18,709 nt of DNA from Bacteroidales bacterium (GCA_004555425.1 SFID01000032.1:1-18709), one strand, 5' to 3'. Shown: positions 6,835 through 15,333, numbered from the stretch's first letter. The notes: a model not told the origin generated them from the sequence alone. Made by a program: numbers and translations.

Positions 6835-6870
6835 TGCGAGTCGCCAATTCGTGGCCGCCAGTCGCCAAGC
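6835..6870. repeat. Degenerate gtcgcca repeat after the phosphatase gene
   Basis: AGTCGCCAA occurs twice, at about 6839-6847 and 6861-6869, with a related GTGGCCGCC word between them. It starts within ten bases of the phosphatase stop. It is non-coding and looks like a small decayed intergenic repeat. Confidence 0.4.
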
Positions 6871-6903
6871 CTTGATTTCGGAACGCCATTCCTTAATCGC
6901 AAA

Positions 6904-6976
6904 AAACACTTCGACAGCCAGTTCGAATATCGGGAGAAACATGATACCGACATTCGAACTGGCTGTCAAAGTGTTT
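6904..6976 (-). terminator. 30-bp near-perfect inverted repeat, possible minus-strand terminator
   Basis: The left arm (6904-6933) and right arm (6947-6976) are reverse complements over 30 bases with two differences, around a 13-base loop. The core is GACAGCCAGTTCGAAT. Read as minus-strand RNA, both differences become G-U pairs, so the stem is unbroken. On that strand the stem runs into TTTTTT (plus-strand A-run 6901-6906). This looks like an intrinsic terminator for a leftward transcript, yet no minus-strand gene is seen in 6977-7350. Alternatives are a MITE-like element or a binding site for a dimeric protein. The rest of 6830-7350 has no gene I can support. Confidence 0.5.
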
Positions 6977-7350
6977 GTGCTTTGATAGTAGCAGTTCTTG
7001 ATTATGTATAGGGATGCGCTGGGGGTTGATTACCTTTCGCGTTCATTACTATACTCTCAACCGCGCCTTTTGCAAAGAAAACTGCACCTGATGAATCTGC
7101 ATTTCCTTGAAAACCACTACCTTTGTAATCGACAAACGGCTTGTTGCATGCCTGCGGAAATGTTCCTTCGCATAAGGTAGATTCCCGACATTACACGGTG
7201 CTAGCGGCGAGCAGATATGCAAGCATAATAGAGACGCTACCTTCCTTTGAAACTAATGAATAAACCTACCTTATAATAATACTGGCCATTGAACCAGCAA
7301 CAACAATAGGGAATAGTTTCTCAAACACCATTTTTTCATTTCAAGATACC

Positions 7351-7908
7351 ATGAAGAAGATACTGTTTATCATCGGATCCTTGCGCAAGGAATCGTTTAA
7401 CAAGCAACTTGCCAAAGAGGCTGAGCAACTCCTCTTAGGGCGCGCAACGGTTGAATACCTTGACTATTCGGATGTACCCCTCATGAATCAGGACATTGAG
7501 TTTCCTGCGCCCGAAGCGGTCACAAGAGTTAGGGAAAGAGTGGCGGAGGCTGATGCACTGTGGATATTCTCCCCTGAATACAATTACAGTTACCCAGGAC
7601 ATTTGAAGAACCTCATTGACTGGCTCTCTCGTCCGCTCGTTGCTGGCGACCGTCAGACTCCGCTTGCCATCAACGGAAAGAAGGTGACCCTGAGCGGTGC
7701 TGGTGGCGCATCGGCAACAGCCAAATGCCGTGAGAAACTGACCGAATTATTCACACTGCCGTTCCTTCGTGTAGACATTATGCCGGGACCTCAGACAGGC
7801 ATCCAACTGAACAAGGAGGCTTGGACAGAAGGACGTATGATTCTCTCCGACACACAGAAGGAAGAACTGAGAGGGCAGGCAGATGCTTTTCTGGCATACA
7901 TCGGATAA
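7351..7908 (+). CDS. NAD(P)H-dependent FMN reductase, flavodoxin-like fold
   Basis: This 185-residue protein matches the NADPH-dependent FMN reductase family (chromate reductase/quinone reductase type). The N-terminal IIGSLRKESFNKQLA (residues 7-21) is the FMN phosphate-binding loop. SPEYNYSYPGHLKNLIDWLS (74-93) is the family's flavin-contact motif. SGAGGASATAK (115-125) follows. It would act in the cytosol, reducing quinones, azo compounds or metal ions with NAD(P)H. Codon use and base composition are more AT-rich than the neighbouring genes, and it sits alone among non-coding or broken sequence, so transfer is plausible. A TACCTTTG box at 7118-7125 lies far upstream without a good -33 element. 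The exact substrate cannot be told from sequence. Confidence 0.88.
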   Translation: MKKILFIIGSLRKESFNKQLAKEAEQLLLGRATVEYLDYSDVPLMNQDIEFPAPEAVTRVRERVAEADALWIFSPEYNYSYPGHLKNLIDWLSRPLVAGDRQTPLAINGKKVTLSGAGGASATAKCREKLTELFTLPFLRVDIMPGPQTGIQLNKEAWTEGRMILSDTQKEELRGQADAFLAYIG

Positions 7909-8093
7909 AGCCCCTGACAATACCTCCTGTGAGAGTGGAGCAACCTTTCTTTGGCAAACCTATTCCTATTGGGCTGGAATGTCTTTCCGCCACATGCTCC
8001 GTTTATGGAAATTCTAGAACCTACGGAACAATAATCAAAAATTCATCACAAACTAATTTATAAACCCTACAGTAAATCAATCTATATTTCGTC

Positions 8094-8234
8094 ATGAAGA
8101 GACTTTTCGTATGGCTGTTTCTCCTGGGATGTCTGCAATTGATGCCTCCTGCAATGGCTGGAACACCGAAGAAAATACACCACTTTGCTGTCGGCAAAGG
8201 AACATTCCTTATGGACGGAGGTCAATTAAATTAG
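8094..8234 (+). pseudogene. 5' stub of a secreted glycosidase gene, probably GH35 beta-galactosidase
   Basis: An ATG at 8094 opens a 46-codon frame, too short for a usual family member. It encodes a good signal peptide (MKRLFVWLFLLGCLQL then MPPAMA), followed by KKIHHFAVGKGTFLMDGGQ and a stop at 8232-8234. The pattern FxVGxGTFLxDG is how secreted Bacteroidota GH35 beta-galactosidases begin, just before the catalytic barrel. Everything after that is missing: the sequence turns to unrelated DNA after GGACGGAGGT and reaches the convergent flippase gene 102 bases on. This looks like the remnant of a deletion or rearrangement. The family call rests on about a dozen residues, so another secreted hydrolase is possible; the truncation itself is clear. 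Confidence 0.55.
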
Positions 8235-8247
8235 CATACGATGTATA

Positions 8248-8265
8248 TACGGCTATTGTGCCGTA
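8248..8265. terminator. Small hairpin between convergent genes
   Basis: TACGGC (8248-8253) pairs with GCCGTA (8260-8265) around a six-base loop, between the glycosidase stub and the end of the flippase gene. On the plus strand GGTTTT follows; on the minus strand an AT-rich stretch follows. It could be a weak bidirectional terminator, but neither side has a proper T-tract. Confidence 0.3.
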
Positions 8266-8335
8266 GGTTTTGGCATTACATAAAGGAGCGATTGAAGGTG
8301 GGTTCTAAAAAATTGCTTTGTCAGATTTTGGAACC

Positions 8336-9799
8336 TTATTTCGATCTTCTCCAATGACATTCGGATTTGCGCAACATTTGTCCAACACAGAGGATGGCCG
8401 AGAGGAGCAGGGCTGCCGCACCTACAACAATGCGTGACGTTTCGCCCTCCAGCAGGGTGCCGCACAGACCGATGGCAAGCAGACAGCCTTGCACGAGACT
8501 GATGCGCAGGGTGCTGGCCGTCATGCGGAAAGCGAAGCGGCGGCGATAGACGAGGCTGAGCAAAAGGAGGTCGCACAAGTGGGCAAGGCTGATACCAATG
8601 CCCGCGCCCAGCAGGCCACCGAGGTGGAAACCGAGGATGACGAACAGGCCGAACAGTACCGCGTAGATAATCTCCATCGTGGCGTAAAGGCGTCCCTGGC
8701 TCTTCGCCAGCGACAGATAGGCCACGGGCGTGTATATGGCCTTGAAGAACATCGAAGGCAGGGCCACCCAGACCATAGGAAGGACGGTGAGGAAGCGGTC
8801 CGTGTAGAGCAGGTGGACCAACAGGGGCAAGCAGAGCGACATCAGCAGCAGGAAGGGCGTGATGATTTGCACGAGGATGTCTATCTGTGTGTTGATGAGT
8901 TCGTTCTGTTCCGTCACATCCTTTTTGCCATCAGCGGCAACCACCGAAAGACGCGGGAAATACACCGAATCCATCGATGAGAAAATGATGCGGGCGTAAC
9001 TGACGGTGAGAGTGAGGCCCACGCTGTACAGACCCAAGGTGGCAATGTCGGACATGTGGGTCAGCATGCTATTGATAAGTAGGCAGACGAGGCTATAGCA
9101 AACGCCCGCACCGACAAAGGCGATGCCCAGTCGCACGGCTGGCAGCCCCTGGGAGAGCAAGCGCCAGCGCAGTGGGCAGATGCGGTAGGGGCAGACCTTG
9201 CGCGAACTGTGGTAGAAGAGTCCCAGGGTGGCGAGGGGCGTGAGTAGAAGCGCGGGGATGATTCCTACGATGCCCCAGCAGGCGTAGAGGGTAATGGCTA
9301 ACACTGCACCGATGGCCACAATGCCGAAACTGATCCAGGCCAACGTCTTGAGGCGTTGCGCACTGCGCAGGATGATGGTTTCGCCCAGGGAGAGGACGGC
9401 CAGTCCCACGGCTGGCGAGAGCAGGAGGATATCCTGCAACCTTATCTCCACACTATTGAAGATGCAGATGAGCAAGGGCGCAAACAGCATCGTCAGCAGC
9501 GTTCCGCCCAAGGCTCCGAGGAATATCCAGGTGCGGATGAGCATGGCCTCGTGGCGAAATTCGCGCTCGCGTCCCGTCTCGTAGAGAACGGACAAGGTCC
9601 GCACGCCACTGATGCCCAGACCGAAATTGCTCAGGCCCGACATCAGTTCAATGATATTGCTATATACCGCTACCAATCCCATACCCAGCGTGCCGATAAA
9701 GACGGCTGCGGCTTTATTCCGCAGCACGTTGAGCAGCACGTTGAGCACCTGGACGCTGCCAAGAAGGCTGGTGTATTTCAGGATATAGCGGTAGAACAT
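8336..9799 (-). CDS. Wzx-like oligosaccharide flippase (O-antigen translocase)
   Basis: This 487-residue integral membrane protein has about twelve to fourteen hydrophobic helices spread over its length. It fits the MATE/polysaccharide transporter superfamily, in the branch of O-antigen translocases of Bacteroidota (YSNIIELMSGLSNFGLGISG, residues about 46-65, with nearby FIGTLGMGLVA). Such proteins flip lipid-linked glycans from the cytosolic to the periplasmic face of the inner membrane. The start lies ten bases after the dGTPase stop, so it is the last gene of the glycosyltransferase-recX-uvrA-dGTPase run. The basic C-terminus (RKSECHWRRSK) is cytosolic by charge. Glycan specificity cannot be read from sequence. 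Together with the first gene of the run it suggests an envelope-glycan role. Confidence 0.82.
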   Translation of the reverse strand: MFYRYILKYTSLLGSVQVLNVLLNVLRNKAAAVFIGTLGMGLVAVYSNIIELMSGLSNFGLGISGVRTLSVLYETGREREFRHEAMLIRTWIFLGALGGTLLTMLFAPLLICIFNSVEIRLQDILLLSPAVGLAVLSLGETIILRSAQRLKTLAWISFGIVAIGAVLAITLYACWGIVGIIPALLLTPLATLGLFYHSSRKVCPYRICPLRWRLLSQGLPAVRLGIAFVGAGVCYSLVCLLINSMLTHMSDIATLGLYSVGLTLTVSYARIIFSSMDSVYFPRLSVVAADGKKDVTEQNELINTQIDILVQIITPFLLLMSLCLPLLVHLLYTDRFLTVLPMVWVALPSMFFKAIYTPVAYLSLAKSQGRLYATMEIIYAVLFGLFVILGFHLGGLLGAGIGISLAHLCDLLLLSLVYRRRFAFRMTASTLRISLVQGCLLAIGLCGTLLEGETSRIVVGAAALLLSAILCVGQMLRKSECHWRRSK

Positions 9800-9808
9800 C
9801 GGTGGTCG

Positions 9809-11161
9809 TTAGATGGCGGGCAAGGAGTGTCCATTGATTTTTCGGTAAAGGTCGAGCGCATAAACATCCGTCATACCCGACAGGTAATCAATGACAGCGC
9901 GAATGCGCTCGCCGAGAGTGGGGGCCTGCATTTGGTATTGCGCCGAAACTTGTCCGAGGAGCAACTGGCTGTAAGCCTTCTCGGGAGCCATGACTGCATC
10001 AATCATGAGTTCGAGCAACGTATATATAATATGGTATCCCGCAATGTCGATGTCCGTCACCTCCTTCGAGCAATAGATACGTCCGCGGGCCACTTTCTCG
10101 CATCGGTGGTAGCCTTCGGCAAGTCGCCGAGGGAGGTGACTAATAAGGCTGCCCGTGAACGTACCTGCCAGAATCGCGTCCTCATTGGCCACGAAGATGT
10201 CCACGCAAGCGCGCTCCAGGGCGTTGATGGCGCAGGAACGATAGAAAGCAATGCGGTCGCCCTGGTCGGTGCCTTCGGGATAATGTTCCATAAGGCTCTT
10301 GCGCTCGTCGGTCTCAAAGAAACCGAGCAGCAGTTCCTGAGTTTCTTCGTAGGTAAGTATGCGAAGTTTGAAGGCATCCTCAATGTCCATCACCTCATAG
10401 CAAATGTCGTCGGCCGCCTCTACGAGATAGACCAACGGATAGCGCATAGCCTGCGTTCCCTCAGGCCCAGCGGTGAAGGGGATGCCCAGTTCGGTGGCTA
10501 TCCGCTCGTAACTCTCGCGCTCGCTCTCAAAGAAACCAAACTTGCTCTTGCCTTTGTCGAGCGTGGAGGAGTAGGGATATTTCACAACACTGGCCAGCGT
10601 GCTATACGTCAGCACGAAGCCGCCCTTGCGTCGGCCTTCAAACTGGTGGGTAAGCAGACGCAGCGTATTGGCATTGCCGTCGAAATGCGTCAGGTCGATC
10701 CATGTGCGGTCGTCGATGACGAAGGGGTTGCCCGCTTCGCCTCGCGGCAAATTGCAGCCCTTACCTTCGGAGAAGTAACTGCGGATGGCCTTCTCGCCAC
10801 TATGACCAAAGGGCGGATTACCCATGTCGTGGGCCAGACAGGCGGCCGAGACGATGGACCCAAGTTCGGGAAAGGCTGACGGGAGAGCCTCTCCGTGGCG
10901 CGCCATGAGTTCACGGGCCACATCGGTGCCTAGCGAGCGCCCCACACATCCCACTTCGAGGCTATGCGTGAGGCGATTGTGTACGAAGATACTGCCTGGC
11001 AGCGGGAAGACCTGCGTCTTGTTTTGCAGCCGGCGGAAGGGCGCAGAGAAGATGAGGCGGTCGTAGTCGCGCAGAAACTCTGTGCGGCGCTCGCCCGAGG
11101 CTCTGTGGTTCTCTTCTTTGCCGAAGCGTTTATCGGAGATTAGGCTGTTCCAATTCATCAT
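9809..11161 (-). CDS. dgt: Deoxyguanosinetriphosphate triphosphohydrolase (dGTPase)
   Basis: This 450-residue HD-domain enzyme would split dNTPs, typically dGTP, into deoxynucleoside and triphosphate, trimming the DNA precursor pool. The metal site is visible: HNRLTHSLEV (His66), CLAHDMGNPPFGHSGE (His111, Asp112, His120) and LVEAADDICYEVMD (Asp251/252). FSAPFRRLQNKTQVFPLP (38-55) is the family's N-terminal signature, and FDGNANTLRLL (160-170) is also typical. Two ATG codons sit together at the start (11161 and 11158). It begins 38 bases after uvrA and ends ten bases before the flippase start, so it belongs to the same operon. The dGTP preference is from the family and was not checked here. 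Confidence 0.92.
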   Translation of the reverse strand: MMNWNSLISDKRFGKEENHRASGERRTEFLRDYDRLIFSAPFRRLQNKTQVFPLPGSIFVHNRLTHSLEVGCVGRSLGTDVARELMARHGEALPSAFPELGSIVSAACLAHDMGNPPFGHSGEKAIRSYFSEGKGCNLPRGEAGNPFVIDDRTWIDLTHFDGNANTLRLLTHQFEGRRKGGFVLTYSTLASVVKYPYSSTLDKGKSKFGFFESERESYERIATELGIPFTAGPEGTQAMRYPLVYLVEAADDICYEVMDIEDAFKLRILTYEETQELLLGFFETDERKSLMEHYPEGTDQGDRIAFYRSCAINALERACVDIFVANEDAILAGTFTGSLISHLPRRLAEGYHRCEKVARGRIYCSKEVTDIDIAGYHIIYTLLELMIDAVMAPEKAYSQLLLGQVSAQYQMQAPTLGERIRAVIDYLSGMTDVYALDLYRKINGHSLPAI

Positions 11162-11199
11162 AGGGAAATACTTCGTTTTCTTAGTTTCAACGCATCCTA

Positions 11200-13995
11200 T
11201 TAGCCCAGTTTCTCGGCCAGATAGCGTGCGGTGTAACCCTGGGCGGCTGCTACGATTTCCTCGGGCGTACCCGTGGCCACCAGTCGGCCACCTTCGCGTC
11301 CGCCTTCGGGACCTAGGTCAATGACATGGTCGGCACATTTCACCACGTCCATGTTGTGCTCTATCACGAGAATGGAGTGGCCCTTCTCGATGAGTGCGTT
11401 GAGGCTCGCCAGCAGGCGGCGGATGTCGTGAAAATGGAGACCCGTGGTCGGCTCGTCCAGGATGAAGAGCGTGGGGGCGCTGTTTTCGAGCGAGAGATAG
11501 TAGGCCAGTTTCACGCGCTGGTTCTCACCGCCCGAGAGTGTGCTGGAGGCTTGTCCCAGTTTGATATATCCGAGGCCGACATCTTGGAGCGGTTGCAGGC
11601 GTCGCACGATGCGCTGTTGGCCATGTTCGCCGAAAAATTCGATGGCGCGGTTCACTGTCATGTCCAGTATATCGCAAATATTTTGTTCCTTGTAGCAAAC
11701 TTCGAGGATGTCGCTCTTGAAACGCTTGCCGCCACACGCCTCGCACTCTAGCACAAGGTCGGCCATGAATTGCATTTCCACCTTGACCGTACCTTCGCCT
11801 TTACATTCCTCGCAGCGGCCACCGGGTGTATTGAAACTGAAGTAGGCGGGCGTATATCCCATCTGCTTGGCCAGGGGTTGGTCGGCCATGAGTTTGCGAA
11901 TCTCGTCGTAGGCTTTCACATAGGTGGCAGGGTTCGAGCGGCTGGACTTGCCAATGGGATTCTGGTCCACAAACTCCACGTTCTTCACCGCGCTGAGGTC
12001 GCCTTCAAGGGCCACGTATTCGCCGGGGCGGTCGCAGACTTCGTCCAAATGTCGTTTGAGGGCGCGGTAGAGGATGTCGCGCACCAAGGTGCTCTTGCCC
12101 GAACCACTCACGCCCGTCACCACGGTCAGCACATTGAGGGGGAAACTCACGTCAATGCCTTTCAGGTTGTTGGCTCGGGCACCGCGGATGATGATGCTGC
12201 GGTTCCAGGCGCGGCGACCCGCAGGCACGGGGATGCGGTCCGTACCCGCCAAGTATTGGAGGGTATGCGAGCGGGCGGCTGCCTCGCTCTCGATGGCCTG
12301 CTGGATATGTGCGGACTCACCTTGCCACACCACTTCGCCACCGTGGCGACCGGCCTCGGGCCCGATGTCCACGATGTAGTCGGCGGCGCGCATGATGTCC
12401 TCGTCGTGCTCCACCACGATGACCGTATTGCCGAGGTCGCGGAGTTTGCAGAGCACGCCGATGAGTCGCTCCGTGTCGCGCGAGTGCAGGCCTATGCTGG
12501 GCTCGTCGAGGATATAGAGACTGCCGACCAGCGAACTGCCCAGCGAGGTGGCGAGGTTGATGCGCTGGCTCTCGCCGCCCGACAACGAATTGCTGAGGCG
12601 GTCGAGGGTGAGATAGCCCAAGCCCACTTCGACGAGGAAGGTCAGGCGTGTGCGAATCTCTGTCAGTAATCGTTCGGCCACTGCGGCATCGTGCTCCGAG
12701 AGTTCCAGATGCTCGAAAAACGCGAGGAGGTCCGTGACGGGCATTGTCACCAGTTCGGTGATGCTGCGGCCGCCCACCTTGACGTATTCCGCCTCGGGTT
12801 TGAGGCGGTGGCCATGACAGGTGGGGCAGATGGTCTTACCGCGATAGCGGGCCAGCATCACGCGGTATTGTATCTTATATTGTCCTTCCTCCAGCATACG
12901 GAAGAAGGCGTCGATGGTCACTTGTTGCTCGGGCGGCAGGGACTGTTCTGCCTTGTCGCCATGCCAGAGGATATCCTTCTGCTGGCGGGTCAGATTGTAG
13001 TAGGGTTCGAAGATGGGGAAGCCGTTGCGCTGTGCCCGTCGGCAAAACTCTTCGCGCCAGAGCCCCATCTTCTCGCCGCGCCAGCACACCACGGCGCCGT
13101 CATAGACGCTGAGCGACGTGTTGGGAACGACTAGGGCTTCGTCGATGCCCATCACGCGGCCGAAGCCCTCGCACTGCGGACAGGCACCTACGGGGGAGTT
13201 GAACGAGAACATGTGGTCGTCGGGCTCGGCAAAGGTGATGCCGTCGGCCTCGAAGCGCACGTTGAAGCGGTGGAGCACCCGCGAGGGATAGATGCGCACC
13301 AAGCATTCGCCGCCGCCCTCGTAGAAGGCTGTCTCGATGGAATCCGTCATGCGGGTGCGGGCATCGCGGCTGCTGTCCACGGCCATGCGGTCGATGAGCA
13401 GGTAGATATCGCCACTGGCATCGGCGGGCACGTCTTCGATGCGCACCATCTCGCCGTCAATATCCACACGCGAGAGGCCCTCCTTCATGCAGATGTCCAA
13501 CTGTTCGCGGAGGGTGCGCCCCGCACGGGGCACGATGGGTGCGAGGATGGTAAACCGTGTGCCGGGTGAGTATTGCAGGAGGCAGTCGGTCACCGTCTCG
13601 GGTGTATCGCGTCGCACCTCTGCACCGCTGATGGGCGAGAACGTGTGGCCCACGCGGGCATAGAGCAGGCGCAGATAGTCGTAGATTTCGGTGGAAGTGC
13701 CCACGGTCGAGCGCGGATTGCGGGCTGTCACCTTCTGCTCGATGGCAATGGCGGGCGGCAGGCCCTTGATGTAGTCGCACTCGGGTTTGTGCATGCGTCC
13801 CAAGAACTGGCGGGCGTAGGCGGACAGGCTTTCCACATAGCGGCGTTGGCCTTCGGCATACAGGGTGTCGAAGGCCAACGAGGATTTGCCCGACCCCGAA
13901 AGACCTGTGACGACAATAAACTTATCGCGCGGCAGTTCGAGGGAGATATTCTTGAGGTTGTTGACGCGGGCGCCTTTTATCTGGATAGTTTCCAT
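11200..13995 (-). CDS. uvrA: Excinuclease ABC subunit A
   Basis: This 931-residue protein is UvrA, the damage sensor of nucleotide excision repair, which loads UvrB at lesions. Two ABC ATPase modules are complete: Walker A at 31-39 (GLSGSGKSS) and about 626-635 (GVSGSGKST), and signature motifs LSGGESQR (about 470) and LSGGENQR (about 820). Zinc-binding pairs appear as CPQCEGFG (about 272), CPTCHGHRLKPE (about 390), CEECKGEG (about 725) and CEACGGKRF (about 755). Length equals the family norm (E. coli about 940). The start lies two bases after the recX stop, so the two genes are coupled. The dGTPase follows. Long open frames on the opposite strand here are composition shadows. Confidence 0.97.
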   Translation of the reverse strand: METIQIKGARVNNLKNISLELPRDKFIVVTGLSGSGKSSLAFDTLYAEGQRRYVESLSAYARQFLGRMHKPECDYIKGLPPAIAIEQKVTARNPRSTVGTSTEIYDYLRLLYARVGHTFSPISGAEVRRDTPETVTDCLLQYSPGTRFTILAPIVPRAGRTLREQLDICMKEGLSRVDIDGEMVRIEDVPADASGDIYLLIDRMAVDSSRDARTRMTDSIETAFYEGGGECLVRIYPSRVLHRFNVRFEADGITFAEPDDHMFSFNSPVGACPQCEGFGRVMGIDEALVVPNTSLSVYDGAVVCWRGEKMGLWREEFCRRAQRNGFPIFEPYYNLTRQQKDILWHGDKAEQSLPPEQQVTIDAFFRMLEEGQYKIQYRVMLARYRGKTICPTCHGHRLKPEAEYVKVGGRSITELVTMPVTDLLAFFEHLELSEHDAAVAERLLTEIRTRLTFLVEVGLGYLTLDRLSNSLSGGESQRINLATSLGSSLVGSLYILDEPSIGLHSRDTERLIGVLCKLRDLGNTVIVVEHDEDIMRAADYIVDIGPEAGRHGGEVVWQGESAHIQQAIESEAAARSHTLQYLAGTDRIPVPAGRRAWNRSIIIRGARANNLKGIDVSFPLNVLTVVTGVSGSGKSTLVRDILYRALKRHLDEVCDRPGEYVALEGDLSAVKNVEFVDQNPIGKSSRSNPATYVKAYDEIRKLMADQPLAKQMGYTPAYFSFNTPGGRCEECKGEGTVKVEMQFMADLVLECEACGGKRFKSDILEVCYKEQNICDILDMTVNRAIEFFGEHGQQRIVRRLQPLQDVGLGYIKLGQASSTLSGGENQRVKLAYYLSLENSAPTLFILDEPTTGLHFHDIRRLLASLNALIEKGHSILVIEHNMDVVKCADHVIDLGPEGGREGGRLVATGTPEEIVAAAQGYTARYLAEKLG

Positions 13996-13997
13996 GG

Positions 13998-14480
13998 TTA
14001 TTCTTCGAATGGGTCTGTGCTTCCGACGAGTGGGAAGACGAGTGCGGGTTCGAATCCGCGGCTGATGGCATATCGGGCCACCTTCTGGTTGCGCACGTAG
14101 TCGGATTCGGCCGTGGTTGTGGCCATTTTGCGTTGCACCACTTCGCCTAGTATTTCGCGGTACTCCGCTTCATCAAGTTCGTCGAGGGCAGCGCGGATGT
14201 CGGCCTCGGCGATGCGTTTGGCGGCCAAGCCTTGGCGGATTTTCTGTCGGCCCCACCGCTCGTAGCGCAACTTGTCGTGGGCGTAGGCTTGGGCATAGCG
14301 CTGGCTGTTAATGTAGCCCTCGTCCTCCAGGCGGTCAAGTACGTCCTCAATTTCTTCGCGCGAGAGTCCGCCGCGCAGCATCCGCTGCATCAGGTCGTGC
14401 CGGCAGCGTTCAGCGCGGGCGCAGTCGGCCGTGGCACGGAGGTATGCCTGTTCGGCCGTGAGGATGCGGGGTTGCTTCAT
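13998..14480 (-). CDS. recX: Regulatory protein RecX
   Basis: This 160-residue protein is a RecX family member, a modulator of RecA filaments. It is rich in helices and charged residues. The characteristic three-helix repeats are visible: SREEIEDVLDRLEDEGYINS (40-59), RYAQAYAHDK then RWGRQKIRQGLAAKRI (61-90), and the C-terminal KVARYAISRGFEPALVF. Length is normal. I chose the ATG at 14480 because it overlaps the glycosyltransferase stop as ATGA and removes a non-conserved 24-residue extension. Its stop is two bases before uvrA, so two recombination and repair genes are translated together. No lexA-like operator was recognised upstream. Confidence 0.88.
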   Translation of the reverse strand: MKQPRILTAEQAYLRATADCARAERCRHDLMQRMLRGGLSREEIEDVLDRLEDEGYINSQRYAQAYAHDKLRYERWGRQKIRQGLAAKRIAEADIRAALDELDEAEYREILGEVVQRKMATTTAESDYVRNQKVARYAISRGFEPALVFPLVGSTDPFEE

Positions 14481-15274
14481 GGCTTCACAATATTGCGGAT
14501 GAAGAACCAGATGTGATATATCAGCGTACTCACCACGCCGTAGTGGCGACACATAATGTGGAAACGCTCCTTGAGCGATGCCTTGTGGTTGCGCAGGGTC
14601 ATGCCTTCGTTGAGATAGTCGGCCAGGACTTCATGGGTGTGAACGTTGCTCAAGTGCTGCTTGGCGCCATCGCGCATCAGGCGAATGCACCAGTCGAAAT
14701 CGGCCGAGAATCGGTATTGCTGGTCGTAGCGTGCGGCTCGGGCCAGGTCGGTGCGGGCGTAGAAGGCTTGGTGGCAAACGAGCATGCCGTTTCTGAACGA
14801 GCGCCACGTCAGCACGGCGGGCGGCGTCAGTCGGCGCGGCCCTACATATTGGCCCTTGGCATCCACCAGGTTCGTGTTGCCATAGACCACGGCGGGCAGA
14901 TGTCCCGTCTGGGTGGCCCCTTGCTGGGCGGCAGCGGCCACTTTGGCCAAGGTGGTGGCATCGTGCAGGCAGTCGCCCGCATTGAGGAAGACGATATAGT
15001 CGCCCGTGGCCATGTCTAGTGCTTTGTTCATTGCATCGTACAGTCCTTCGTCGGGTTCGCTGAGGCAGTTGATTTCGCGCGGTTGCGCTGTCAGGCTGTT
15101 ACGTTCTTGGTAGTGGTGAACGGCTTCGAGGGTATCGTCCTGGGAGTTACCATCTACGATGACGTGTTGTACGTATGGATAGTCCTGTGCCTCAACGCTG
15201 GCGATGGTTCGTTCGATGAGCGCGGCGGCGTTATAGGTGACGGTGGCAATGGTGATTTTGAGCGGAGGGTTCAC
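14477..15274 (-). CDS. Family 2 glycosyltransferase
   Basis: This 265-residue GT-A fold enzyme would transfer a sugar from a nucleotide sugar to a glycan or lipid acceptor on the cytosolic face of the inner membrane. The nucleotide-binding start ITIATVTYNA (7-16) is followed by VDGNSQDDT (40-48). Then comes SEPDEGLYDAMNKAL (72-86) and VFLNAGD (95-101), the metal-binding site. FSADFDWCIRLMRDG in the C-terminal half carries the probable catalytic acidic residues. The motif set resembles WcaE-type transferases. The start codon is GTG at 15274, about 22 bases after the expected transcription start, and no alternative start lies nearby. It is the first gene of the five-gene operon; substrate is unknown. 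Confidence 0.88.
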   Translation of the reverse strand: MNPPLKITIATVTYNAAALIERTIASVEAQDYPYVQHVIVDGNSQDDTLEAVHHYQERNSLTAQPREINCLSEPDEGLYDAMNKALDMATGDYIVFLNAGDCLHDATTLAKVAAAAQQGATQTGHLPAVVYGNTNLVDAKGQYVGPRRLTPPAVLTWRSFRNGMLVCHQAFYARTDLARAARYDQQYRFSADFDWCIRLMRDGAKQHLSNVHTHEVLADYLNEGMTLRNHKASLKERFHIMCRHYGVVSTLIYHIWFFIRNIVKP

Positions 15275-15302
15275 TTTGAGGGTTGGAGTTTGGTTATCGC
15301 TA

Positions 15303-15333
15303 CAAAGGTAGCAACTTTTTGGAGAACTGACAA
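15303..15333 (-). promoter_or_regulatory. Promoter of the glycosyltransferase-recX-uvrA-dGTPase-flippase operon
   Basis: On the minus strand, TTG (15331-15333) is followed by exactly 20 bases and then TACCTTTG (15303-15310), a full match to the Bacteroidota consensus. The expected start of transcription is near 15296, giving a leader of only about 22 bases before the GTG. No second promoter was recognised before recX, uvrA, the dGTPase or the flippase, so all five genes may depend on this one. Confidence 0.75.

Noticed and set aside
7118..7125. TACCTTTG as promoter of the FMN reductase gene
   Set aside because: No TTG lies 19-21 bases upstream, and the start codon is more than 220 bases away; left as unproven.
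6998..7180. 60-codon plus-strand frame in the AT-richer patch
   Set aside because: There is no family similarity, no signal or membrane segment and no good start context; likely chance.
9356..10879. 507-codon open frame on the plus strand
   Set aside because: It lies opposite the dGTPase and flippase genes, whose motifs are clear. It has no family motif and arises from strong codon bias in GC-rich DNA.
11770..12669. 299-codon open frame on the plus strand
   Set aside because: It is fully antisense to uvrA, with a His- and Ala-rich composition typical of shadow frames.
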